Below, in pieces: positions 12,023-25,323 of a stretch of DNA of 64,000 nt; the stretch's first letter is position 1, and the number at the start of each line of letters is the position of its first letter. The notes below the pieces were generated by a model. That model saw nothing but the letters and a program-made list of their open reading frames with translations. It searched no databases and was not told the origin of the DNA. Location: positions 27,840,501 to 27,904,500 of the forward strand of contig NC_065574.1 in NCBI RefSeq assembly GCF_937616625.2. Direction: 5' to 3'. The position numbers and the translations under genes were made by a program. The stretch is from Mercurialis annua (lineage: Eukaryota; Streptophyta; Magnoliopsida; Malpighiales; Euphorbiaceae).

Positions 12023-15000
12023 TTAGCAATTTAAGCCAAACGTTTACAAATGTTACAAAACAAATCCAAATGTTTCCCCTTTTTAGCGATTTACGTCAAA
12101 CGTTTACAAACGTTACGAAACAAAACCAAACGTTTCAGCTTTTTAGCGATTTAATCGAAACGTTCCGCATTTTTAGCGATTTAAGCAAAACGTTAAAAAA
12201 CCTTACGACGTTTTACCTTTTTAGCGATTTAAGATATCAAACGATACAAAACAAAGCCAAATGTTTCACATTTTTAGATATTGAAGCCAAACGTTCACAA
12301 ACGTTACAAAATAAATCCAAACGTTTCACCTTTTTAGTGATTTAATCCAAACATTTCACCTTTTTAGCGATTCAAGTCAAACGTTTACTAAAGTTACAAA
12401 ACAAATCCAAACAATTCACCTTTTTAGCGATTTAAGTCAAACGTTTACAAACATTGCAAAACGAATCCAAACGTTTCACTTTTTTAGCGTTTTAAGTCAA
12501 ACGTTTACAAACGTTACGAAACAAAACCAAACGTTTCGCTATTTTAGCGATTGAAGCCAAACGTTTACAAAACAAATCCAAACGTTTCCCAGTTTTACCG
12601 ATTAAAGCCAAACGTTTACAAACGTTACAAAGCAAATCCAAATGTTTCACCCTTTTAAGCAATTTGAGCCAAACGTTTCACCTTTTTAGCGATTGTAGCC
12701 AAATGTTTACAAACGTTGCCAAACAAATCCAAACGTTTCACCTTTTTAGAGATTTAAACCAAGCATTTAAAACGTTATGACACAAATCCAAACGTGTCAC
12801 CTTTTTAGCGATTTAAGCCAAACGTTTACGAACGTTACAAAACAAATTCAAACGTATAAAACGATACGAATCAAATCCAAACGTTTCACCTTTCTAGCGA
12901 TTTAAACCAAATGTTTAAAAACGTTACGAAACAAAACCAAACATTTAAAACGCTACGAAACAAATCAAAACGTTTCACTTTTTTAGCGACTTAAGCCAAA
13001 CGTTTACAAACGTCACAATACAAATCCAAACGTTTCGCCTTTTTAGCGATTGAAGCCAAACGTTTACAAACGTTGCGAAACAAATCGAAGAATTTAAAAC
13101 GTTTCGAAACAAATCCTAACGTTTCCCCTTTTTAGCGATTTAAGCCAAGCGTTTACAAACGTTACAAAATAAAGCCAAATATTTCACCTTTTTAGCGAGT
13201 TAAGCCAAACGTTTACAAACATTATAAAATAAACCCAAACGTTTCACCTTTTTAGCGATTTAAGCCAAACGTTTACAAACGTTACAAAACAAATCCAAAC
13301 GTTTCTCCTTTTAAACGATATAAGCCAAACGTATACAAACGTTACAAAACGAAACCGAAACAAATGTAGACGTTTCACTTTTTAGCGACTTAAGCCAAAC
13401 GTTTACAAACGTAACAAAACATATCCAAATGTTTCACATTTTTAGCGATGGAAGCCAAATGTTTACAAACGTTACGAAACAAAACCAAACGTTTCACCTT
13501 TTTAGCGATTTATTCCAAACGTTTCCCCTTTTTAGCGATTTAAGTCAAACGTTCCACATTTTTAGCGATTTAAGCCAAACGTTAACAAACGTTACGACAT
13601 TTCACCTTTTTAGTGATCTAAGCCAAACGTTTACTAAGTATACAAAACAAGGCCAAACGTTTCCCCTCTTTAGCGATTGAAGCCAAACGTTACAAACAAA
13701 TCCAAACGTTTCACCTTTTTAGTAATTTAATCCAAACTTTTCACCTTTTTAGCGATTTAAGCCAAACGTTTACAAACGTTACAAAACGAATCCAAACGTT
13801 TCACCTTTTTAGCGATTTAAGGCAAACGTTTACAAACGTTACAATCCGAATCCAAACGTTTCACTTTTTTAGCGATTGAAGCCAAACGTTTACAAACATT
13901 ACGAAACAAAACCAAATGTTTTGCTTTTTTAGCGATTAAAGCCAAATGTTTACAAAACAAATACAAATGTTTCCCCTTTTTAGCGATTTAAGCCAAACGT
14001 ATACAAACGTTACAAAACTAATCCAATCGTTTCACCTTTTTAGTAATTTGAGCCAAACGTTTAACCTTTTTTAGTGATTTAAGCCAAACGTTTACAAACG
14101 TTAAAAAACAAATCCAAATGTTTCCCCTTTTTAGCGATTTAAGCCAAGCGTTTAAAACGTTATGAAACAAATCCAAACGTTTTACCTTTTTACCGATATA
14201 AGACAAACGTTTACAAACGTTGCGAAACAAATCCAAGCATTTAAAACGTTACCAAACAAATCCTAACGTTTCACCTTTTTAGCGATTTAAGCCAAGCGTT
14301 TACAAACGTTACAAAACAAAGCCAAATATTTCACCTTTTTAGCGATTTAAGCCAAACGTTTACAAACATTACAAAACAAATCCAAACGTTTCACCTTTTT
14401 AGCGATTTAAGGCAAACGTTTACAAACGTTACTAAACAAATCCAAACGTTTCACCTTTTTAGCGATATAAGCCAAACGTATACAAACGTTACAAAACAAA
14501 ACCGAAACAAATACATACGTTTCACTTTTTAGCGACTTAAGCAAAACGTTTACAAACATTACAAAACATATCCAAATGTTTCACATTTTTAGCGATTGAA
14601 GCCAAACGTTTACAAACGTTACGAAACAAAACCAAATGTTTCACCTTTTTAGCGATTTAATCCAAACGTTGCACCTTTTTAGCGATTTAAGCCAAACGTT
14701 TCACATTTTTAGCGATTTAAGCCAAGCGTTAACAAACGTTACGACATTTCTCCTTTTTAGCGATTTAAGGCAAACGTTTACTAACGATACAAAACAAGGC
14801 CAAACATTTCCCCTCTTTAGCGATTGAAGCCAAACGTTTACAAACATTACAAAACAAATCCAAACGTTTAACCTTTTTAGTAATTTAATCCAAACGTTTC
14901 ACCTTTTTAGCTATTTAAGCCAAACGTTTACAAATGTTACAAACCAAATCCAAACATTTCACCTTTTTAGCGATTTAAGGCAAACGTTTATAAACGTTGC

Positions 15001-16504
15001 AAAACGAATCCAAACGTTTCACCTTTTTAGCGATTTAAGCCAAACGTTTACAAACGTTACGAAACAAAACCAAATGTTTCTCTTTTTTAGCGATTGAAGC
15101 CAAATGTCTACAAAACAAATCCAAACGTTTCCCCTTTTTAGCGATTTAAGCCAAATGTTTACAAACGTTAGAAAACAAATCCAAACGTTTCACCTTTTTA
15201 GCAATTTGATCCAAACGTTTCACTTTTTTAGCGATTTAAGCCAAACGTTTACAAATGCTACAAAACAAATCTAAAGGTTCACCTTTTTAGCGATTTAAGC
15301 CAAGCGTTTAAAACGTTATGAAACAAATCCAAACGTTCCACCTTTTTAACGATTTAAGCCAAATGTTTACGAACGTTACAAAACAAATCAAAACGTTTAA
15401 AACGTTACGAAACAAATTCAAACGTTTCACCTTTTTAGAGATTTGAGCCAAACGTTTACAAATGTTATGAAACAAAACCAAACATTTAAAACGTTACGAA
15501 ACAAATCAAGACGTTTCACCTTTTTAGCGACTTAAGCCAAACGTTTACAAACGTTACAAAACAAATCCAAACAATTTCACCTGTTTAGCGATTGAAGCCA
15601 AACATTAACAAACGTTACCAAACAAAACCAAAAGCAAAACCAAACGTTTCACCTTTTTAGCTATTTAAGCCACACGTTTACAAACTTTACGAAACAAATC
15701 CAAGCATTTAAAACGTTACGAACAAATCCTAAGTTTCACCTTTTAGTGATTGAAGCCAAACGTTTAGCGATTTAAGCCAAACATTTACAAACGTTACAAA
15801 TTAAAATCAAACGTTTAAAACATTACAAAACAACACCAAACGTTTACAAAGATTACGAAACAAAACCAAACGTTTCACATTTTTAGCGATTTAATTTAAA
15901 CGTTTACAAACGTTACAAAACAAATCCAAACGTTTCACCTTTTTAGCGATTTAAGCCAAACGTTTACAAACGTTACGAAACAAAACCAAACGTTTCACCT
16001 TTTTAGCGATTGAATCCAAACGTTTACCAACGTTACAAAACAAATCCAAGCGTTTAAAACGTTACGAAATAAATCCGAACATTTCGCCTTTTTTGAGATT
16101 TAAGCAAAACGTTTACAAACGTTACGAAACAAATCCAAATGTTTCAATTTTTTAGCGATTTAATCCAAACGTCTAAAAAGTTACGAAACAAATACAAACA
16201 TTTCACCTTTTTAGCGATTGGAGCCAAATGTTAAAACGTTTCGAAACAAATCCAAACGTTTAAATAGTTACGAAACAAATCCAAACATTTAAAACGTTTC
16301 GAAAGAAATCCAAATGTTTCACCTTTTTAGCTATTTAAGCCAAACGTTTACAGACGTTGCAAAACAAATCCAAACGTTTCTCCTTTTTAGCGATTTAAGC
16401 CAAACGTTTACAAAACGATACGAAGAAAATCAAAACGTTTCACCTTTTTAGTGATTTAAGCCAAATGCTTACAAACGTTACAAAAAAAATCCAAACGTTT
16501 AAAT

Positions 16505-16648
16505 ACTTACGAAACAAATCGCTAAAATGGTGAAACGTTTGGATTTGTTTCGTAACGTTTTACATGTTACGAAGCAAATCGCTAAAATGGTTAAATGTTT
16601 TGATTTGTTTCGTAACCTTTTAAACGTTTGGTTTTGTTTTGTAACCTT
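16505..16648. repeat. Inverted satellite cassette, copy 8
   Basis: Two inverted halves (GCTAAAATGGTGAAACGTTT and GCTAAAATGGTTAAATGTTT) between forward monomers. The exit is into TTTTTAGCAATTTAAGCC, as in the other copies. Confidence 0.7.
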
Positions 16649-19600
16649 TTTAGCAATTTAAGCCAAACGTTTACAAATCCAAACGTTTCCCCTTTTTAGC
16701 GATTTAAGCTAAACGTTTACAAACGTTACGAAACAAAACCAAATACTTTACCTTTTCAGCGATTTAATCCAAACGTTCCACATTTTTAGCGATTTAAGCT
16801 AAACGTTAACAAAAGTTACGACGTTTCACCTTTTTGGCAATTTAAGCCAAACGTTTACAAACGATACAAAACAAAGCCAAACGTTTACAAACTTACAAAA
16901 CAAATCCAAAAGTTTCACCTTTTTAGTGATTTAATCCAAACATTTCACCTTTTTAGCGATTTAAGCCAAACGTTTACAAAAGTTACGAAACAAATCCAAA
17001 CATTTCACCTTTTTAGCGATTTATGTCAAATGTTTACAAACGTTACGAAACGAATTCAAACGTTTCACGTTTTTAGCGATGTAGGCCAAACATTTACACA
17101 CATTACGAAACAAAACCAAACGTTTCGCTTTTCTGGCGATTAAAGCCAAACGTTTACAAAACAAATTCAAACGTTTTCCCTTTTTAGTGATTTAAGCCAA
17201 ATGTTCACAAACGTTACAAAACAAATCCAAACGTTTTACCTTTTTGGAAATTTGAGCCAAACGTTTCACCTTTTTAGCGATTTAAGCAAAACGTTTACAA
17301 ACGTTACAAAACGAAATCGAAACAAATACAGATGTTTCAATTTTTAGCGACTTAAACCAAACGTTTACAAACGTTACAAAATATATCCAAACGTTTCACC
17401 TTTTTAGCGATTGAAGCCAAACGTTTACAGACGATACATAACAAAACCAAATGTTTCACCTTTTTAGTAATTTAATCCAAATGTTTCACCTTTTCAGCGA
17501 TTTAAGCCTAACGTTCCACATTTTTGGCGATTTAAGCCAAACGTTAACAAACGTACGACATTTCACCTTTTTAGCGATTTAAGCCAAACGTTTACAAACG
17601 ATACAAAAGCAAGACCAAATGTTTCACCTGTTTAGCGATTGAAGCCAAACGTTTACAAACGCTACAAAACAAATCCAAACGTTTCACCTTTTTAATAATT
17701 TAATCCAAACTTTTTTAGCGATTTAAGCCAAACAGTTACAAATGTTTTAAAACAAATCCAAACGTTTCACCTTTTTAGCGATTTAAGGCAAACGTTTACA
17801 AACGTTACAAAACGAATCCAAACGTTTCACTTTTTTAGCGAGTTAAGCCAACCGTTTACAAACGTTACGAAACAAAACCAAATGTTTTACTTTTTTAGCG
17901 ATTGAAGCTAAATGTTTACAAAACAAATCCAAACGTTTCCCCTTTTTAGCGATTTAAGCCAATAGTTTACAAACGTCACAAAACAAATCCAAATGTTTCA
18001 CCTTTTTAGCAATTTGAGCAAAACGTTTCACCTTTTTAGCGATTTCAAACGTTACAAAACAAATCCAAACGTTTCACCTTTTATCGATTTCAGCCAAGCG
18101 TTTAAAACGTTATGAAACAAATCCAAACGTTTCACCTTTTTAACAATTTAAGCCAAACATTTACGAACGTTACAAAACAAATTCAAACATTTAAAACGTT
18201 ACTAAACAAATCCAAACGTTTCACCTTTTTAGATATTTGAGCCAAATGTTTACAAACGTAATAAAACAAAACCAAACATTTAAAACGTTACGAAACAAAT
18301 AAAAACGTTTCCCTTTTTTAGCGACTTAAGCCAAATGTTTACAAACGTTACAAAACAAATCCAAACGTTTCACCTTTTTAGAGATATAAGCCAAATGTAT
18401 ACAAACGTTACAAAATGAAACCGAAACAAATACAGACGTTTCACGACTTAAGCCAAACGTTTACAAACGTTACAAAACATATCCAAACGTTTCACCTTTT
18501 TAGCGATTGAAGCCAAACGTTTACAAACGTTACGAAACAAAACCAAACGTTTCACCTTTTTAGCGATTTAATCCAAATGTTTCACCTTTTTAGCGATTTA
18601 AGCCAAACATTCCACATTTTTAGCAATTTAAGCGAAACTTTAACAAACGTTACGACGTTTCAACGTTTTAGCGATTTATGCCAAACGTTTTCTAACGATA
18701 CAAAACAAGGCCAAACGTTTCGCCTCTTTAGCGATGGAAGCCAAATGTTTACCAACGTTACAAAACAAATCCAAACGTTTCCCCTTTTTAGCCATTTTAA
18801 GCCAAACGTTTACAAACGTTACAAAACAAATCCAAACGTTTCACCTTTTTAGCGATTTAAGGCAAACGTTTACAAACGTTACAAAACGAATCCAAACGTT
18901 TCATGTTTTTAGCGATTTAAGCCAAACGTTTACAAACGTTACGAAACGAAACCAAATGTTTCTCTTTTTTAGCGATTGAAGCCAAATGTTTACAAAACAA
19001 ATCCAAAAGTTTCCCCTTTTCAACTATTTAAGCCAAACGTTAACAAACGTTACGAAAGAAATCCAAACGTTTCAACTTTTTATCAATTTGAGCCAAACGT
19101 TTCACCTTTTTAGCGATTTAAGCCAAACGTTTACAAACGTTTCAAAACAAATCCAAATGTTTCACCTTTTTAGCGATTTAAGCCAAGCGTTTAAACGTTA
19201 CGAAAAAAATCCAAACGTTTCTCCTTTTTAACGATTTAAGCCAAACGTTTACGAACGTTACAAAACAAATCCAAACGTTTCACCTTTTTAGAGATTTGAG
19301 CCAAACGTTTACAAACGTTATGAAACAAAACCAAACATTAAAAACGTTACGAAACAAATCAAAACGTTTCACTTTTTTAGCGACTTAAGCCAAACGTTTA
19401 CAAACGTTACAAAACAAATCCAAACGTTTCCCCTTTTTAGAGATTGAAGCCAAACATTAACAAACATTACAAAACAAAACCAAACATTTCACCTTTTTAG
19501 CAATTAAAGCCAAACGTTTACAAACGTTACGACACAAATCCAAGCATTTAAAACGGTACGAACAAATCCTAACATTTCACCTTTTTAGTGATTAAAGCCA

Positions 19601-21256
19601 AATGTTTTGTGATTTAAGCCAAACATTTACAAACGTTACAAAATAAAATCAAACGTTTAAAATATTACAAAACAACACCAAACGTTTACAAAGGTTACGA
19701 AACAAAAACAAACATTTCACATTTTTAGCCATTTAATTTAAACGTTTACAAACGTTACAAAACAAATCCAAACGTTTCACATTTTTAGCGATTTAAGCCA
19801 AACGTTTACAAACGTTACGAAACAAAACCAAACGTTTCACCTTTTTAGCGATTGAACCCAAACGATTACCAACGTTACAAAACAAATCCAAGCGTTTAAA
19901 ACGTTACAAAACAAATCCGAATGTTTCGCCTTTTTAGTGATTTAAGCAAAACGTTTACAAACGTTACGAAACAAATCGAAATGTTTCAATTTTTTAGCGA
20001 TATAATCCAAACGTCTAAAAAGATACGAAACAAATCCAAATGTTTCACTATATTAGCGATTGGAGCCAAATGATTACAAATGTTATGAAACAAAACCAAA
20101 CGTTTGAAACGTTTCAAAAAAAATCCTAATGTTTCATCTTTTTAGCGATTTAAGCCAAACGTTTACAAACTTTGCAAAACAAATCCAAACGTTTCCCTTT
20201 TTAGCGATTTAAGCAAACGTTTACAAAACGTTTCACCTTTTTAGCAATTTAAGCCAAACGTTTACAAATGTTACAAAACAAATCCAAACGTTTCCCCTTT
20301 TTAGCGATTTAAGCCAAACGTTTACAAACGTTACGAAACAAAACCAAACATTTCACCTTTTTAGCTATTTAATCACAACGTTCCACATTTTTAGCGATTT
20401 AAGCTAAACGTTAACAAAAGTTACGACGTTTCACCTTTTTAGCGATCTTAGCCAAACGTTTACAAACGATACAAAACAAAGCCAAACGTTTCACCTTTTT
20501 AGCAATTGAAGCCAAACGTTTACAAACGTTACAAAACAAATCCAAAAGTTTCACCTTTTTAGTAATTTAATCCAAACGTTTCACCTTTTTAGCGATTTAA
20601 TCCAAACGTTTATAAAAGTTATGAAACAAATCCAAACGTTTCACCTTTTTAGCTATTTAAGTCAAACGTTTAAAAACATTAGGAAAAGAATCCAAACGTT
20701 TCACTTTTTTAGTGATTTAAGAAAAACGTTTACAAACGTTACGAAACAAAACCAAACGTTTCGCTTTTTTAGCGATTGAAGCCAAACGTTTACAAAACAA
20801 ATCTAAACGTTTCCCCTTTTTAGTGATTTATGCCAAATGTTCACAAACGTTACAAAACAAATCCAAACGTTTCACATTTTTAGCAATTTGAGCCGAACTT
20901 TGCACCTTTTTAGCGATTTAGGCAAGACGTTTACAATCATTACAAAACAAATCTAAGCGTTTCACCTTTTTAGCGATTTAAGACAAATGTTTACGAACGT
21001 TACAAAACAAATCCAAACGTTTAAAACATTACGAAACAAATCCAAACGTTTCACATTTTTAGGGATTTAAGCCAAGCATTTACAAACGTAAGGAAACAAA
21101 GCCAAACAGTTCAAACGTTACGAAACAAATCAAAACATTTCACTTTTTTAGCGACTTAAGCCAAACGTTTACAAACGTTACAAAACAAATCCAAATGTTT
21201 CACCTTTTTAGCGATTGAAGCCAAATGTTTACAAACATTAGAAAACAAATCCAAAC

Positions 21257-21402
21257 GTTTAAAACGTTACGAAATATATCGCTAAAATGGTGAAACGTTT
21301 GAATTTGTTTCGTAACGTTTTAAACGTTACGAAACAAATCGCTAATATGGTGAAACGTTTGGATTTGTTTCTTAACGTTTTAACCGTTTGCTTTTGTTTT
21401 GT
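21257..21402. repeat. Inverted satellite cassette, copy 9
   Basis: Inverted halves with GCTAAAATGGTGAAACGTTT and GCTAATATGGTGAAACGTTT, including a long hairpin around 21303-21340 (ATTTGTTTCGTAACGTTT and its complement around one T). Duplicated at 26496-26641. Confidence 0.7.
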
Positions 21403-22099
21403 AACTTTTTTAGAAATTTAAGCCAAACGTTTACAAATGTTACAAAACAAATTCAAACATTTCCCCTTTTTAGTGATTTAAGCAAAATGTTTACAAACGT
21501 TACGAAACAAAACCAAATGTTTCACCTTTTTAGCTATTTAATCCAAACGTTCCACATTTTTAGCGATTTAAGCCAAACGTTACGACATTTCACCTTTTTA
21601 GCGATTTAAGCCAAAATGTTTACAAACGAACAAAACAAAGCCAAACGTTTCACGTTTTAGCGATTGAAGCCAAATGTTTACAAACTTTACAAAACAAATC
21701 CAAACGTTTACAAACGTTACAAAACAAATCCAAACGTTTCACCTTTTTAGTGATTTAATCCAAACGTTTCACCTTTTTAGCAATTTAAGTCAAACTTTTA
21801 CAAACGTTACGAAACAAATCCAAACGTTTCACTTTTTTAGCGATTTAAGTCAAACGTTTACAAACATTACAAAACGATCCAAACGTTTCACTTTTTAGCG
21901 ATTTAAGACAAACGTTTACAACCGTGACGAAACAAAACCAAACGTGACGCTTTTTTAGCGATTGAAGCCAATCGTTTACCAAAGAAATCCAAATGTTTCC
22001 CTTTTTAAGCGATAAAAGCCAAATGTTTACAAACGTTCCAAAACAAATCCAAACGTTTTACCTTTTTAGCGATTTAAGCCAAGCGTTTACAAACGTTAC

Positions 22100-22875
22100 A
22101 AAACAAATCCAAACGTTTTACCTTTTTAGGGATTTAAGGCAAGCGTTTAAAACGGTATGAAACAAATCCAAATGTGTCCCCTACTTAGCGATATAAGCAA
22201 AACGTTTGCGAATGTTACAAAACAATTTCAAACGTTTAAAACGTTACGAAACAAACCCAAACGTTTCTCCTTATTAGCAATTTGAACCAAACGTTTAAAA
22301 ACGTTACAAAACAAAACCAAACATTTAAAACGTTACGAAACAAATCAAAACGTTTCAGTTTTTTAGCGACTTAAGCAAAACGTTTACAAACGTTACAAAA
22401 CAAATGCAAACGTTTTACCTTTTTTGCGATTTAAGCCAAACGTTTACAAACGTTACAAAACAAATCCAAACGTTTTACAAACGTTACAAAACAAATCCAA
22501 ACGTTTTACCTTTTTAGCGATTTAAGCCAAGCGTTTAAAACGGTATGAAACAAATCCAAATGTTGCACCTTTTTAGCGATATAAGCAAAACGTTTACGAA
22601 TGTTACAAAACAATTCCAAACGTTTAAAACGTTACGAAACAAACCCAAACGTTTCTCCTTATTAGCAATTTGAACCAAACGTTTAAAAACGTTACAAAAC
22701 AAAACCAAACATTTAAAACGTTACGAAACAAATCAAAACGTTTCAGTTTTTTAGCGACTTAAGCAAAACGTTTACAAACGTTACAAAACAAATGCAAACG
22801 TTTTACCTTTTTTGCGATTTAAGCCAAACGTTTACAAACGTTACAAAACAAATCCAAATGTTTTACCTTTTTAGC
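22100..22875 (+). repeat. Local 388-bp tandem duplication in the satellite
   Basis: The rare variant AAGCGTTTAAAACGGTATGA at 22141 recurs at 22529, and the monomers after it recur in order. The unit is 388 bp, about 6.5 monomers. The pair is carried again in the larger duplication at about 27339-28114. Edges are approximate. Confidence 0.75.
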
Positions 22876-23810
22876 GATATAACCCAAACGTATACAAACG
22901 TTACAAAACAAATCCGAAATAAATATAAATGTTTCACTTTTTTTGCGATTTAAGCCAAACGTTTACAAACGTTACAAAACAAAACCAAATATTTCACCTT
23001 TTTAGCGATTTAAGCCAAACGTTTACAAACATTACAAAATAAATCCAAACGTTTTACCTTTTTACCGATTTAAGCCAAACGTTTACAAACGTTACAAAAC
23101 AAATCCAAACTTTTCGCTTTTTAGCGACATAAGCCAAACGTATACAAACGTTACAAAACGAAACCGAAAAAAATACAAACGTTTAACTTATTAGCGAATT
23201 AAGCCAAACGTTTACAAACCTTATAAAACATATCCAAACGTTTCACCTTTTTAGCGATTGAAGCCAAACGTGTACAAACGTTACGAAACAAAACCAAACG
23301 TGTCACCTTTTAAGCGATTTAATCCAAACGTTTCACCTTTTTAGTGATTTAAGCCAAACGTTTACAAATGTTATAAAACAAAACCAAACGTTTACAAACG
23401 TTACAAAACAAATCCAAACGTTTCACCTTTTTAGCGATTTAAGCCAAATGTTTCACCTTTTTAGTAATTTAAGCCAAACTTTAACAAACGTTACGCCTTT
23501 TTAGTAATTTAAGCCAAACGTTTACAAAAGTTACAAAACAAATCCAAACGTATCACCTTTTTAGCGATTTAAGCCAAACGTTTACAAACATTACGAAATA
23601 AATCCAAACGTTTCACATTTTTATCAATTTAAGCCAAAAGTTTCCAAACGTTTCCCCTATTTAGCAATTTAAGCCCAACGTTTACAAACGTTACAAAATA
23701 AATCCAAACGTTTCTCCTTTTTTAGCAATTTAAGCCAAACGTTTACAAATGTTACGAGACAAATCCAAACATTTCATCTTTTTAGCAAATTTATCCAAAC
23801 GTTGCACCAC

Positions 23811-23866
23811 AGGACCCTTGTCACTACCAGCATTTAAGAGTGAGATTCTCGATCTGGACTGCCTCT
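23811..23866. other. Filler DNA at the satellite-LTR junction, copy A
   Basis: Non-satellite sequence between the array and the LTR. 23811-23833 is the exact reverse complement of 31777-31799 in exon 3 of the antisense gene. 23841-23868 is identical to 36752-36779 in gag. Seven bases (23834-23840) have no donor that I found. This patchwork replaces the last three bases of the LTR (TGG) and is duplicated at 29050-29105. Confidence 0.85.
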
Positions 23867-24273
23867 TTCTTGAACTGCCGGTCTGAGTTTGATCCAACCT
23901 ACAAAAGAAAATAGGTTAGAAGGATTCGAGCCGGTGTTGGCTCGAATACCCTCCGATGCCTAAGTCAGATAGTTTGGAGTAGTGTTGAGAGTGAATATGA
24001 GTGAAATTAGGTTTACCTGACTTAGGGCTTGGTTTATATACACCATAGTCATTGTGATGTATTAGGAGTCTTCTCCTTTATTCTGATCTCATCTTCTAGA
24101 TATGATGAGACGTTCTTCGTCCTTATCCCTGATCTTCAGGGAAGCTTGACTTATCCGAGCTATTAGTTAGTTATCGTTAAGTACTGGGTCAAGGACCTGT
24201 GACTGGTCCTATCCGTTCTGGATCTGCGTCATGCCACTGTCTTCTGGTACTGTTTCGGGTGTGATATCCATCA
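23867..24273 (-). mobile_element. LTR, copy A (duplicated 3' LTR)
   Basis: Matches 29106-29512 and 38163-38569 without a difference that I can see. It ends ATATCCATCA at 24273, so on the minus strand it begins TGATGGATATCAC. The other terminus lacks the three bases TGG found in the complete LTR at 38160. It is present only because the 5,239-bp duplication copied the element's 3' end; no gag-pol follows it here. Confidence 0.92.
24033..24040 (-). promoter_or_regulatory. TATA box in LTR copy A
   Basis: TTTATATA on the plus strand, giving TATATAAA on the element's strand. The same box lies at equal position in all three LTRs. It has no intact gene downstream on the minus strand apart from satellite. 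Confidence 0.55.
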
Positions 24274-24668
24274 TTAGTCCCTCCCTAAAGATTGTGTCTC
24301 TCAAGTATTTATGCTTGTTGGTCCGGGCCATTCGTTTGGGCCTGCTTCTCGTGGTACGCTTTTGCTTTTTTGCCCGTTGGGAGTAACTGCTTCCTCCCTT
24401 GTCTTTTCAATTTCGTTTTTCAAAATTCAAACTGCCATCATTTCATGTTCCTGAATGTCCGCCACGTTTGTATCCTAGTAACTGCTGTCACGGTTACCTA
24501 GATCTTCTTTAAATTTCTTCTTCTTCTTTTTTCTTTCCATTTCCTTCTATCTTGTTCTTTGCTGATTGCTTCCGAAATTTTCTTGCTTTTCTTCGCTGCC
24601 ATTATTACTTTTCTTCCTTGTGGTTTCCAGGTAAGCTTCGTCTACTTTCTTGATTTTCCATACTAGAT
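24274..24668 (-). other. Polypurine tract and non-coding 3' region, copy A
   Basis: Directly next to the LTR, the minus strand reads AGGGAGGGACTAA, the polypurine tract that primes plus-strand DNA synthesis. The rest is the pyrimidine-rich leader of the antisense gene, copied from 29513-29907. No supported gene lies in it. Confidence 0.75.
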
Positions 24669-25323
24669 ATGACTCGTACTAGGTCTTCTGTGTCTCTCCC
24701 TTCATCTGGCGCTGCCGTTGATTATCGTAATTCTTTAAGTTCGTTCGTCACTAATATTGATAGAGAGTCTTTGGGTGAAATTCGTGATGATTTCGGTATT
24801 CCGGTTGCTTATTCTCTTTCAGTCTGTGGTGCTCGTATGAGTGCTAATGAGAATGTGGGAGATGGCAAGGTAATCGTTTATAAGGAGCAATTCCGTTGTG
24901 GCCTACGTTTCCCTTTAGATCCTTTGATTGAGTCTTTTGTTAAAGACTATGGGATTCCCTTAGGTCAGATCCATCCAAACGCCATTCGTGTCTTGTGTTG
25001 CTTTATTGAGTTAGTCTGTGACAAAGGCCTGTCTCCTTCTTTGGGTATGTTGAATGAGCTTTTCTTTATAACGCGTAGGAGTAATTAATTTTATCATCGT
25101 TTGGCTGCTCATCGAGGCAAGCGTCTGATTGACGCTCTGCCAAAGATTACTAAGCGTTGGCAACGTTCTTTCTTTGTTGTGGGTCACGACAGTGCTTTTG
25201 CTAACTTCCCCTGTGATTGGGTGGATGAGTCTGAGTCCCTATCTTTTTCTCCCCTATGCGTTACTGACTCAGAAGCCCTTGATTCTTTAGTGGATAATGC
25301 CCAGTCTCAGTTATTTGATTGTT
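24669..25323 (+). pseudogene. Truncated antisense accessory gene, copy A
   Basis: First part of exon 1 of the antisense gene at 29908. It is broken twice. G-to-T at 25086 turns a GAA codon into TAA after 139 residues. The duplication joint at 25320 then cuts the exon and runs it into satellite. The preserved frame beyond the stop resumes as an open reading frame to about 25320. It also differs from copy B at 25155, where CGT (Arg) stands in place of TGT (Cys). It cannot encode the full protein, which needs exons 2 and 3, absent here. Confidence 0.9.

Larger units (their letters stand above)
1..23810 (+). repeat. 60-bp satellite array, block 1 (forward)
   Basis: Tandem repeat with a 60-bp period. 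Half A is 30 bp, opening AAACGTTTCACC and ending GATTTAAGCC; half B is 30 bp, opening AAACGTTTACAAACG and ending AAACAAATCC. The consensus is about one third G+C with four CpG sites per monomer. Monomers diverge mainly at those CpGs. Single halves are sometimes repeated or lost (A-A-A runs near 1185-1260, B-B runs near 2320-2345), so the 30-bp half is also a unit of gain and loss. Short inverted patches, listed separately, interrupt the forward orientation. Because 60 is a multiple of three, long frames stay open by chance; I see no gene in this block. Confidence 0.95.
20081..25319. repeat. Tandem duplication of 5,239 bp, copy A
   Basis: This stretch recurs immediately as 25320-30558 at a constant offset of 5,239 bp. 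It carries about 3.7 kb of satellite, junction filler, an LTR and the start of the antisense gene. The join at 25320-25323 is TGTT, present both at 20081-20084 and at 30559-30562, a 4-bp microhomology. I found four differences between copies by eye: 23699 T versus 28938 C, 24857 G versus 30096 A, 25086 T versus 30325 G, and 25155 C versus 30394 T. The duplication is therefore recent and followed insertion of the retrotransposon. Confidence 0.95.

Noticed and set aside
24292..24501. Small frame of 69 codons between LTR and antisense gene, also at 29531-29740
   Set aside because: It begins at a non-ATG codon in the leader, shows no domain, and is identical in both copies only because of the recent duplication.
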